Source of the DNA: Hypomyces perniciosus
Taxonomy: Eukaryota > Ascomycota > Sordariomycetes > Hypocreales > Hypocreaceae
Direction of reading: 5' to 3'
DNA: 64,000 bases
Assembly (NCBI GenBank): GCA_008477525.1
Contig: SPDT01000005.1
Span: 1,116,001-1,180,000 of the forward strand
Shown here piece by piece: positions 31,944 to 42,973 of the stretch. Within the stretch, counting starts at the first letter, position 1. Every line of letters begins with the position of its first letter. The position numbers and the translations under genes were made by a program. Below the pieces are notes generated by a model. The model saw nothing but the letters and a program-made list of their open reading frames with translations, searched no databases and was not told the DNA's origin.

Positions 31944-33184
31944 TATTCAGCCTCGTCTACAGAGTTTTTCTAGAAATTTTACCGAATAATACAGCTTAGG
32001 GATAGGTGCCGAGACTTTCATCGAGTGAGACGTTGCATCGTCAGGAGATGAACAAAAATGCAGAGAGGGTGATCATGGGCGGGTTTTGTATGATCCTCAT
32101 AGAATGGGATCATCAAGGACCTTGCCTTTTGACAAAGGAGTCAAAAAAATAAGAAGATCAGAGCATCAAATCCTCATCCCCAACAATAGACAGAAAATTT
32201 CAACACTTTCATTCCCAAATTCCATCACCAAAATTCATTTGCCAAAACTACCGCCCTCCTCCTCCAAATCGCCAGCGTAAAATCTCCTGCCTTTGCTTCG
32301 CCCTCTGCTTCATAGATCAAGCTTACAATCCCGGCACCTGATCCGCCCACCTCCGCCTCGACCCGCACCCGGCCGGCGCACTGGCTCTCGGCCCGGATTC
32401 CATTCTGCGGAGCTCCGGTCCCGGTGGTGTGGAGCTCTATGCCGAAGAACCAGCTCTGCTGCGGGGCATATTGATGTTGGGAGTCCGACGGCCGCGATGC
32501 AGAGTAGTAGAGCGTGTGGAAATGGTTCGAACTTCGAGGGTTTGTTCGTTTTGTACATATGCGAGTTTTCCCTATACAGAGTGTGCTTGGCTGAGGGTTC
32601 GGGGTCGTCTTGGATGATCATAGTAGAGACTGATGGATGGCTTGTGTCAATATTGTCACCGTCACTCTCCATCAAGCATGTTTATGATCGACACATAACA
32701 ATGACCGACATACAAGCAACTTCACCATCCAACTCCAATAACAACCAAGAACCTCAATGTCACACCATAAACGAGAGCCAAAGTTTGCAATTCATAACAT
32801 TGTGTATTAAACAATAGCCTATTTTTGTTCTTTTCATACTACCGTTATGAAGCCAGTCATTCCAAATATTACATGCCAAATCCTAAATAGTCCTCAAATA
32901 AAACAATAAAAGGCAAAAACTCCATGATTGCAAGATCCTATTTTGCTGGCTCTTGCGGCCCGCTCGTTGAGGTAATCCATCCAGGTATATATATACCTAT
33001 AAATAATATGTTGAAGAAAGAAAAGCCGTTTCATTCATTGCGACAGGGGTATAGTTCGTTGTTGAACACAGTTTGTAATAAGAGAAGAAGAAAAGTCAAT
33101 TGCCTCGTATCCCATGACCAAGCGTATAAAAAAAAAGGAAGAAAGAGGAAAGAGGAAAGAGGTAGCCAAAGTTGATATAGGCCG
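31944..33184. other. Intergenic, no firm gene
   Basis: All three plus frames and one minus frame are open across 32293-32680, which is GC-rich, so overlapping ORFs are expected by chance. One plus frame (32429-32617) reads GGVELYAEEPALLRGILMLG but has no identified start or partner exon. The rest is AT-rich 3' flank of the arrestin gene with a GA-rich run near 33125-33165. Confidence 0.4.
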
Positions 33185-34657
33185 TTATAATTCTACCTGA
33201 CTGGGTCGTCGACTGTTTGGAGCGGTAGCTGCCCGAGCTGCCTCCAGCTCCTCCAGATCGTCGTACTCAATCGGGGCTTCGTCAAACTGGTATCCCGGAG
33301 GGCTCGGGGGCACATCCTGGTAAACAGGCGGCGCCTCATCATCCCAGCTAATTCCCAGCCCGGGGCTGTCAGTCAGGACAACGGCAAAGTGCATCCGCAG
33401 GATCCGTCCAGTGCCAGTCTGGTGTGAGATGTGTGCCTTGCCCTCGGGCGCATACTCCTTGGAGACCACAAGCTCAAGCATGAGCGAGTGGGTCACCTCG
33501 GTGCCGTCCTGGGTCTTGGTGTTGCACGCGTACTTGAGCTCGTTGGAGTTGGGCTTGCGCATGTTGACACAAAAGTCAAACTCCATGTCCACGATGCCGT
33601 CGCTGCCGCTGAAGTCCGACTTCCATCCCTCGAGAAGCGTCTTCTCGCCAATGATTCGAGTCTCGCTGCGGGGGAGGCCCTTGGCGGCAGATTCCGCAGA
33701 GCCCGGGTTGTGCTTCTCGCATCCTGGCGCCACGGTCTTGACAGTTTCTTCCAGCTTCCAGGTGAGCTTCTTGAGCTTCCACAGGTCGACCGTCTTGAAC
33801 TTTTCATTGTGGGTCATCAATCCGTCCAGCTTCAGCGTCATCTTGTTGTTGCCAGCGGGGTAAATGACAGACATGTAGTTTGCGGCAGCCTTGATGTTCG
33901 TGGGAGGGAACACGCGGATAGAGTTGTGAGGATAGAGGGACTCTGGCAGTGATCGCTTAACGTCAAAGGTCCGCTCGAACTTAATCGTCGCGGAGCTGCC
34001 GTTAGCGCTGGTATTGGCGCCGGGGCTGGGAAGGACAATGGCTTCAGCCTTGAAGCCGTAGCTGATAGAAACAATGGGCGTGTCCATTGAGGCAGGGAGA
34101 TGGCCACTGAGCAAGACGGAGAAGGGGAATTGGTGCTTGCCCTTCCGCAGGGGAGTGGGATGCGCCAAGAGCTTCCAGGCCTCCAGCTCGGTGGTTTGGG
34201 TCTGGCAATCAGCGCAGCTGCTCTGGAATGGCCGCTTCTGTGTGACGTTCAGGCTCAGGGTCGCAACAAAGCTCTCGACATCGACCAGATCCTCCTTGAC
34301 ATTGAGGAACAGCAGTCCCGAGATCAAAGCGCCAGTGCTCTCCTCGGGGGAGCCGTGGAAGATAACGGGCGGGCTCTCGATGCTCCAGTCAATGGTGACG
34401 GGGGTGTACTTTTCCTGCTGGTGGTGGTCCTTTGATGAGCGGCCGAAGTGCAGCGACAGCAGATGGTGCTTCTTCACGGCCTCGGCGACATCGGACATCT
34501 TGACCGAATGGTCATCGCTGTCTGAGGCATGGGGGCTGGTGTTGCGAGATGGGTTCCGAGAGTTGCTCCGCGAGCTGTTTCGAGATCGCGAGACAGCTTT
34601 GATGTGGGGGATTGGGCCTGTCGTATTGCGCAGGAAGTTGGAGACGAGGTGGGGCAT
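33185..34657 (-). CDS. LDB19/ArtA-type alpha-arrestin (ubiquitin-ligase adaptor)
   Basis: Single exon. The frame is open from 34894, but the first 79 codons look like leader sequence; the ATG at 34657 (MPHLVSNFLRNTTG) gives 490 aa and is preferred. After a Ser/Arg/Asn-rich N-terminus comes the LDB19 domain: ESPPVIFHGSPEESTGALIS, a CADCQTQTTELEAWKLL block and KGKHQFPFSVLLSGHLPAS. The C-terminal tail has PY motifs PPVY (about 443) and PPGY (about 453) that would bind the WW domains of a Rsp5/HulA-type ubiquitin ligase. Members direct endocytosis of plasma-membrane transporters (Ldb19/Art1 in yeast, ArtA in Aspergillus nidulans). Intact and conserved. Confidence 0.88.
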   Translation of the reverse strand: MPHLVSNFLRNTTGPIPHIKAVSRSRNSSRSNSRNPSRNTSPHASDSDDHSVKMSDVAEAVKKHHLLSLHFGRSSKDHHQQEKYTPVTIDWSIESPPVIFHGSPEESTGALISGLLFLNVKEDLVDVESFVATLSLNVTQKRPFQSSCADCQTQTTELEAWKLLAHPTPLRKGKHQFPFSVLLSGHLPASMDTPIVSISYGFKAEAIVLPSPGANTSANGSSATIKFERTFDVKRSLPESLYPHNSIRVFPPTNIKAAANYMSVIYPAGNNKMTLKLDGLMTHNEKFKTVDLWKLKKLTWKLEETVKTVAPGCEKHNPGSAESAAKGLPRSETRIIGEKTLLEGWKSDFSGSDGIVDMEFDFCVNMRKPNSNELKYACNTKTQDGTEVTHSLMLELVVSKEYAPEGKAHISHQTGTGRILRMHFAVVLTDSPGLGISWDDEAPPVYQDVPPSPPGYQFDEAPIEYDDLEELEAARAATAPNSRRPSQVEL

Positions 34658-34894
34658 GGTTGCGGTTGTTGAGGTTGCTTGAAACGGTCGTTTGGAGTGG
34701 TCGATATCAGGGATATATATACGTGGCGAGGAGGATGGCTGAGATGCTGAAATGCTGAAATGCTGAGATGGAACAAGCCGTTGCTCGATTTCCTGTTCCT
34801 CTCTCCTCTCCCTCTCGCTCACTCGGTTCACTCCTCTCTCCAGCCTCTGCCTGTATTTCAGGCCGTCGTCGCCAGATAAAGAATTCCAGCCCAC

Positions 34895-37800
34895 CCCTCT
34901 CTATAGGTGATGCGCTGACGCCAGGAGGGGCTTATAAGCGAAGAACTCTTGGCTTACGGTCTGGTGATCCCAAACGAGGCGCCGATAGTCGGGATTGGCA
35001 GTTGGCGGAGTTGGAGACGAATACTAATAGCGATACTAGCGATACTAGCAAAAGCCACCGGCTTCAACCTTGTTCTCGCAGAGGTTCGCGGCAAAATTGG
35101 ATAGATGAGACCAATGGCAGATGCAGCTATCTGATCTAAGTAAAGAGTATTGTCTTTCGCCGTTGGGTCGTCGAGGAGTACTCGTAGTAGATGGATGGTC
35201 GTGTGTATGGTGTATGGTGTAAGTGTAAGTGGTCTTGGGTGCGGGTATCAGTGGCAACGGGTAGCGTTCAGATGCAATTTCCAAGAACGAACAAATTCCA
35301 ATGGGGTATCAATCAGATCGTATGTAAAAGATGTCCAGATAAAACGGGTATCTTGATCGTGAGAAAAAAGCCCGAGGGCATCCCGTTCCTTATAAATATG
35401 GCCTCCTGTTCGGCATGCGGCGGTTGGCAAACTATGTGTCACTGGTGGCCCCGCCAGGTACCTCGTACCTTTGTCCATGTCCATGTCCATGAAAGACGTT
35501 CCGGATGCGCGTCTCCATTTCGTCGTCTTCGGCCTTCAGCCGCCTTCTGGCTGGTGGGGGGGCGCTTGTTTGCGTGGAGAAGAACAAGGCGCACGGATGT
35601 CGATGCCGCTTCACGACCTGTTTGTCTTTAGGGAGTTTTTTTTTTTTTTTTTGGTGGAGACGCCATGTCACCCTTGTCCCCATCGCCTTTGTAGCACTCA
35701 CTGTACGCACGTTTTTTACAACCTCACTGGAAATGGCTCGGTTTTAATTGTGTTTTACTCGGGAAACGTGCCAGCTTGGCGGCGATGAAAATCTTTTTCT
35801 TTACCAAAAAATGGAGCCCCTCTGCATCTTACCGTACTATGTAACAGCATGTTCCATTTTCCATAAATCTCGATCAGTCCTGCATGAAGTGTACGGTATC
35901 TACAACTCAATCCAGAAAACATGTCCCCCCCGTACGACCTCCTGACGCCTACCTACGTTACCAGTTACTACTCTTGGTAGTATTTGCAATTCCGATTCCT
36001 AATCCGCCTAGCAGAAAGACGCCGGTACCGGTCTTTAATGGTAGTAGTATTGACTGAAGTTACATTTAGGGTTTATTGGCACATGTTTGACAAGGCGTAG
36101 GGCGCGCGCACTCAATGACAGCTCGTCAGTTGTGTAGTAATGGCACAAAGTACATCGGCTTCTCACTGCAAGTACCTATACGAGTATGGTCAAGCCATGA
36201 CAGTCGGCTGACCAAGTTCCAATATGAGGAGGTGTGGATTACAGCAGCATTTCCAGGACTGGAAAATGCCGAATGCGAGCCAATGGACGCCGGCGCATGC
36301 GCAGGTCGGTATGAGTACTTGGGAGTACCTAAGGAACCTGCTCAAGAGTGCCTTTCTCATGTCCACATGTGTCAGCATTAACCGCTAAAACATGCTGACA
36401 AGCCTGACAAGTCAGTCGTCACGCCTTCTGTCGGGTGTTGTCAGTGGGGGATTTAGTGGCGTGATGACCCTCAAGACCGCCTGTGGCTCCGTTTGCATCG
36501 GCCCAAAAGTCGTCGTACCAGCCAAGGTTACAGCTACTTTGCGCATCTCGATCGATCCGCAGGGTTCCGGCCGATGGTGGCCCGTACCTGTGACTCCTGA
36601 ACAACCGACAAAGACGCCTTCCAAACGGCATTGACATCAAAGGCGTTTCACTTCAGTTAAGGGCGCAAACAGACTACATACAAACTATACAAACTACATA
36701 CTACATATTACATCCAAATATGGGAGGCTTTCTTTCTTACTAATTCTAAAAACTTCGGTATTTATAATACCAATCCTTGGCTTGAACGCCTGAAAGCCAC
36801 TCGCCAAATTCGCCAAATAGTAGTCGCAACAGCAAACTTAGGAAAAGTACTTCGTCGGCTACTTCGTACTTCGTACTAAGAATACGAGTATACAACATGA
36901 CACGCAAACACCATACGACGGACGATTCACAGCGGTATGTACAATTTACATGCCGGGATGGGACCCGTTCTCGGAGAAAAGACGGTATGCCTGCCGGTTC
37001 CATGTTTTCTACATAAGTTTACATGGTAGTACTGGGTGGAGACGTCAGTTCGTCAGGTCATCTGCACTTCCAATTTTTTGGCCTTTTCTTTTTTTTTTTT
37101 TTTTTTTTTTTTTTTGCAAGTCACTCTCCCGAACAACCCAAGTCGGCTACTAGACAGCCGAAGAAGCGCCTCTTCCGGCTAGCCATGAGACCGGCTATTA
37201 TTATAGAGTACCAGTACTAACCAATAGTAGTTGCTCTTGTGCAGCTCTCAAGGTGTTTTCTATAAACAGTCAAGACTAGAGTATCTACGGAGTACTTTGC
37301 AACATCTCACTTTATTGCCATTTAAGAGCTACCTCCTCAGTGAGTGAGCGACAGCAAGTTTCAGCTCTTATTGAATTCCAAGTAGGCTCCTGAACAGCCG
37401 AGCTGGTCACCGCATAATAGTAGCAGCTTCTCCTGTAATTTTCCTGCTTTCTACTTTTCTCTCCTTCAGTGGATCTTAGTCAGAAAAAGTTTTTAGCCCG
37501 ACGATGGCCGCACGATGGAACGACTCCATTCATCACCGCAAGGCATGGTCTTGCCGCGACCAACGATTTGATCGAATCCACAAACATGAGCAAGAAAAAA
37601 AATTCTCCTGTATCCCCCCTATTTTTGCATCCCCGTATTACAAGGTGGCTGGTGGATTACTACTAGCAGTACTAGCAGTTAGCAGTACTTCGTACGTCTA
37701 TTTTTTAAACCTCCTTTTCAATGGTACTGTATATACAAACACGTGGTCTGAAAAACAGGCAATCAATCCACCTCGGGATGGCATCAGCCACTCAAACGAA

Positions 37801-40563
37801 GATATACGAGTACAATCGGCAGATGTCCCTTGCATCTTGCATCAAGCAAGCAAGAAAAACAGGCATTGTTTGCTGCCTTGTGCAAAAAATTGGCTCTTTG
37901 GGCTCCTATTCATTACGTACAACAAGTAGCGTGTTCATTGTTTGGTAGTTCTAGACATCCATCACGGCCCGGTTTCCCGTTCCCGCGATTGGTTTTCAGG
38001 GTTGCCCGGTTGTCAGGCCGAGAATGTCGATGCTACGGAGTACTTCGTACTTTGTTCGGTACTCGTACTTCGTACATAGCGTCATATTTTATAACGCATG
38101 ATGCAGTGAAAATTGCAACATGCACTGTCGACCCATTGGGATCCTACGCAATGTGCAAAGTACTCTGTAAGGCGCCATTTTGATCATGGATTAAGGAAGC
38201 AGTGACATAAACCCTCCCCCAAAAGTCGTGAGAATAGACACTCCTGCTCATGGGTCACAAGATCGTCGATGCATCAAGAGCTTCGTCATAGCCCTTTTAG
38301 CCGCAACAAATAGCTGGCTCAAGAACTAGACAGCTCCCATCGTTACCAAATCCGATTGGACAGCCCCCAATGTTGAACCATTGGGAATTTATAAATGCCT
38401 TTTGTCAAACGAAATAGCGTCATCGTAGGGCTCTGTGAGACCACTCCAATAGTCTCCGCCAACATTCCGTATTCGACGGTAGATTCACGATAATCTCACC
38501 AAGTACGAAGTGCTACTCCGTACGGAGTATTATTACTCGTAAATACGAATCCGTGCGCTGACTAACACGCGCCCAAGAAGAGCCACGCTTTCTTAAGCCG
38601 AGATGGAAGGCCTCCCCGTCTTAAGCCGAGCGTCATTTTAACAACCTGGATGGACGTAACAGATTGAAAGTCATTTCATCAATTTTCTGGAATTGCGGTA
38701 TTTTGTGTAGGAGCAGTTTTATTGACTAACAGGCAGTAGCATTGATCGTCTGACCCTAGACAAGGTTGCCTAATCCCACAGTCGATACACCACACGACTT
38801 ACACGGCATTTTTTTTAGTTGCATTGTGGATCACCTACTTCTACCTACCGCTACTACTACTTACAGCCGCCACACAAAATCGAGGTATCCCTCATACGGA
38901 GTACGGAGTTTGCACGAAGGACTTCGTACTCCGTACTACGGATAATACGGAGTAGTAAGACTACTTACTAATCGTGGCTATTTCGGCTACTGGTGACTAC
39001 CCCGGATTGTTTGTTCACATGATTGCTGAATTTAGTAGTAAAGTCAATCAGGCTGAATACTAGTAATACTACTCCGTACACCGGAGAATAATACTACTAC
39101 TACATCGATTCTGACTCGGCTCCGGTCACGGCCTGCAGCATTTCCTTGCGATCCTATACCCCAGGAGCTCAATTTCACAAGTTACCCTTGTTTATGAGAT
39201 TAGCTGCATGCAAAGGAATACGAATTCTAAAAACAAGCACTCAAGCTCCCCTCTCGATGATGTATGTATCATTGCGCCGATTCCGGGAATGACATCAGAG
39301 TCCGGGGCGAGTGACATCCTTCCCATCCCCCGCATCCCGGGTCGGAATTATCACTTGCAAACGGGGCCGAATGGAGAAGCAACACGAAGACCGAAGGCCG
39401 GAGCTCGGTTACTTGGCGATTTTCCCCCGAAAGAACTCCTTGCGTGCTAGTTAGTGCCAAGAAGGTAGGGACTGCGCGCCCTACGAGGCTACATGGAGAT
39501 TTCATGCCCATCGATTACTTGTGCTTTGGCTTTTGGTCCATGGGAACGGGAACGCGGTGGTGCTCAAACAAGTAGTATCCATGATCACGTTGTTTTTGAG
39601 TGCTACGTTGATATCTGCAGTTGAAACCGGGAACCTCGGATGCCCAAGGATTTCACTGTCGCCGGTGTAGCATGGATAGGATACCACAAAATTGAGCTTT
39701 AATAGTGTTCATCCTATAGACAGTTCAATCTAAATATCTTTGGCGATTAATTTCCTTTTTCTCCCTTTTTGATGGGTCCGTTGCTTCATGATTTTACTGT
39801 ATCTCGGTCAGGTCAGGTGGGTAGGTGGCATGTTCGTGTAAGTGGTTTGCGAGTGACCAGACTTACTGGACTTGTGAGCCACAAACACATTTAAATAAGG
39901 CCAGAAATTGAAGCCAAAGACACAGGGCTACAGTTTGTAGCACAAAGTCAGTAAATACTATTGTTTTTGAGTATATGTCTATCCAACCCAAGTCACAGAA
40001 TGCGCTCTACTTCAACCGCCTATGCCTACCCTATATACTATGTACCTAATTCCGAAGTCAACATGGTGAACAGAGAGGAGCACCCCAGAACGCTATCAAA
40101 TACCATAAGCAACTGAGATAGAATGCCTAGCAATATTGTACCAAGAAGATGGAAATAGAAATGAGCTTTGGTTGGTCGGACCGGGTTGCTTGGATAGCCT
40201 GACAAACGAAGCATTCAATCCAGCCATGAACAAAACAACGTAACCTTTAACAAAGAAGCGCCGATAATGCATAACTCAAAAGTCTCATAATTAGCAACGT
40301 AGACCCAAAAGAACGCAATCCAAAGTCGACGGTAGTCTCCATAAATAGCACACCCCCTGCCCCTTTGATCTCTGAGCACAGCACAAAGCTGGTTCCCAAC
40401 ACAACAAAGGGATCAAGTTTGCTTGTTGCATCGGAAGTACTGTTTTTCCTATTCCAAAATGAACTGTATTTATTTGTTATGTGTGACTCACATGCCGAAC
40501 ACATCCCAAAATGGCAATCTTCAAAGGGGATGTATTCAATACTGTGCGAGGCAGTATGTAATA
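34895..40563. other. 5.7 kb gene-poor region
   Basis: No ORF with recognised features on either strand. It holds homopolymer T runs (35638-35652, 37087-37115), several TACTCCGTACGGAGTA copies and TACTTCGTA/TACGAGTA variants (37286, 38035, 38514-38529 perfect, 38896, 38927, 39071), and AT-rich stretches. A minus-strand ORF at 40504-40247 (85 aa, hydrophobic C-terminus) is the smoothest reading but matches nothing I know. It may contain non-coding RNA or decayed elements I cannot see. Confidence 0.5.
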
Positions 40564-42296
40564 CTCCCTCAGTTCACCTTGTATATAACTCGCAGAGCTT
40601 TATGATGTGATGATATAGCTAGGAGCGAAATCGCCGTCCTGTCCAAGTAAACTCTTTTAAAAATTCAAGCGCACGGACATGTATCCCACAGTGCCTATTA
40701 GTTGCTTGTGCACACTGGGAACTTAAGCTACATGCGACTATGACCCATGTACTCGTCAAAAATCACCACATCTACTACAATGGCACCAAATCTTGCGCTC
40801 GCCCAGCGACGCCTGAAGGATGCAATCTATACTAAGCCACAAGGTGGTCAAGTGCCCACTGATGATAATCTAGCCAAGCTGGTCAACTCCACTGCCCGCA
40901 CAGTACGCCGCAACCGATCGAACGTCCTTTACTTTGGAACAACTAAAGCGCTGGCCGACCTAAGACTATTACTGATAATATGTCGACCGCGCTATGTGAC
41001 CAGCTAGCCCTAACTCCTTGTATGTGTCTGAAAGACATGGTCGTTTTCCTCCGGAAGGAATTCGACGTTAATGTGATACGTTTCAGCATAAGTCGAGCCT
41101 TAAGGGGTACTAACTACAGGAAGAAGGTTGCACGAAACGTTGCGAAAGAGCGAAACTTATATCTGCAAGCCAACAAATATATACATAAGAGATCATTTTT
41201 CCAGATGGTTTTTATAGATAAGAGTGGATGTGATAAGGATGTTGGGACTAAGCGCGAGGGCTGGGCTCCCCCCGCATATACTCAAGATAGAGTTCTCCAT
41301 TTCCAAGTATTTAAAGGCTCAACGGATAGTGAAGTATTTGAGAATTTTATCAAGGAGCTTTTACTTTATTGTAGCAAATGGCTAGAGCCAATGTCTGTCT
41401 TGATCATGCACAACGCTTTAATCTATCACTCAGAACCGGTGCGGCAGTTATGCGAGGACGCGGGAGTGGTGCTGCTTTACTTGCCACCCTACTCGCCCGA
41501 TCTGAACCCAATTGAGGAGTTCTTCGGAGAACTTAAGAACTATATCAGAGAGATCTGAGACAGATATGAGGATTTAATCAAGAATAATTTCAGATTCTTC
41601 TTGGAAGAGTGTGTTAGCGCTGTGGGTAAGCGAAAGGGCAGTGCTAAGGGCCACTTCCGTAATGCTGGGATTTCCATTGATGAACTGCCAAATCTAAACA
41701 GTGCAAGAGGTTGAATTGAATTGGGGCTCTAAGTATCAAACGACATCAATACCGTTAGTCTTGGGGGGTGTGGAGACAACAAATGATGCACATGGCAACG
41801 ACGAAGATGAGGAATTTCTTGAGGAATTTCTTCTAGCGACAACTCCGAATTAGAAAAAGTAGACACCAAATGTAGCAGAGAACAAACGAGGCAATGGCGA
41901 TAATGCTAATGAGGTGTTATTGAGCGCGACAAAGAGACAAAAACGCAACATCTGCGAAGAGGATAAACTGTCCAAATAGCCCTCGGAACTTGGTATTGGG
42001 GGAAAGACAATACTTCTAGATAGAAGACCAAGCCCAATTATGCCCTTGCAGGATATCGATTTGGAAGCCTTTAAAGCCCAGATAAAGACACCATCAAAAA
42101 TCACCGATGCTGTCCACAGACAGCAAATCCTGAAAAGATATCACATCGATGTAGACATTGAGGAAGTTAAAGTCGGTTTCAAAATCAACACGCACCTTAG
42201 CCGAATTGCAGACTTAGAGAGCTGGACATCTAACCTGAGAATGCAAATCGTCACAATGCAAAGAGACGCCAACATGCGCGAGGAGGCCGACTAGCA
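40564..42296 (+). mobile_element. Decayed Tc1/mariner (Tan1-type) transposon
   Basis: A possible left terminal repeat, CTCCCTCAGTTCACC, starts near 40564; no matching right end is seen. The transposase begins at ATG 40783 (MAPNLALAQRRLKDAI, helix-turn-helix region), shifts frame near 40962, then continues with ISRALRGTNYRKKVA, the first acidic site FIDKSGCDK, TKREGWAP, LIMHNALIYH and PPYSPDLNPIEEFFGELK. The second catalytic Asp is His (MHN for MDN). About 20 residues are missing after GWAP, and TGA ends the frame at 41556-41558 just after the third motif, although the family sequence continues (DRYEDLIKNNFRFFLEE to about 41710). A second segment, 41880-42294, has a TAG near 41978 and reads ITDAVHRQQILKRYHID. 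The element is inactive. Confidence 0.75.
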
Positions 42297-42973
42297 TCAC
42301 TCATCCGGGAGCTGTCACCGGGCTTACACTAGCCGATTAATGGTTGCTCGGATTAAGTTTATTTAAGTTGCAGCCACACAATGCTGACGTTTAGGCAGTT
42401 CAGCTCATCAGGGTTGGATTGCCTGGATACTACTAGCGATATAATTTTCACGCTCTCTTGGTTGAAGATTGTGCTGTTTGATAGCAGCGATCTTTTAAGC
42501 CTCGAATGTCTCTCCTACCTTCATTGTCTAGTTCATCCCCCCCAAAAGAAATTACGTGGATCTTCCGGCCAGGGAAGGAAAAGGATTAAGAGGAATTGTG
42601 ATGGCGGTGCTTCAAACGCCACTGATGCATGGATGGCGGGCCTGGATGTCGGTAGATCAGCACTAACAATGAAGGCATGGCTTTGAGGCTACGGTGGGAT
42701 GTACAAAGTTTAAATAAGGTTGAAGTATCATGGGGGCTTTTAATTCGATTCGCTGTGTTGACTATTGGTAAAAAAAGGTTTAGAGGCCGCCAAAGCCACT
42801 GCCTGTTGACTGACGTATGCAGAAGATACAGTATGTATATCTAAACTTAATGAATCCTACTGTATTGATGGTGTTCTCATAGGAGCCCCAAAACCTGAGT
42901 TGGATATAGTGGGTGCAGCTTCTCTCCTCTCAACTCCGCGCACTATTTCTCGAAAGTTTCAACGCGACCAGTG
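42297..42973. other. Spacer between transposon and kelch gene
   Basis: No supported gene. A plus ORF at 42381-42686 has no recognised features. The right part presumably holds the kelch gene promoter. Confidence 0.4.

Noticed and set aside
33431..34682. Long plus-strand ORFs (173 and 202 codons)
   Set aside because: Antisense to the arrestin gene, whose frame is conserved; codon composition of the plus ORFs mirrors it.
37087..37115. T run as a retroelement poly(A) tail on the minus strand
   Set aside because: No reverse transcriptase-like ORF or target-site duplication was seen next to it.
42300..42960. Right terminal inverted repeat of the Tc1/mariner element
   Set aside because: No complement of the left CTCCCTCAGTTCACC sequence was found by eye.
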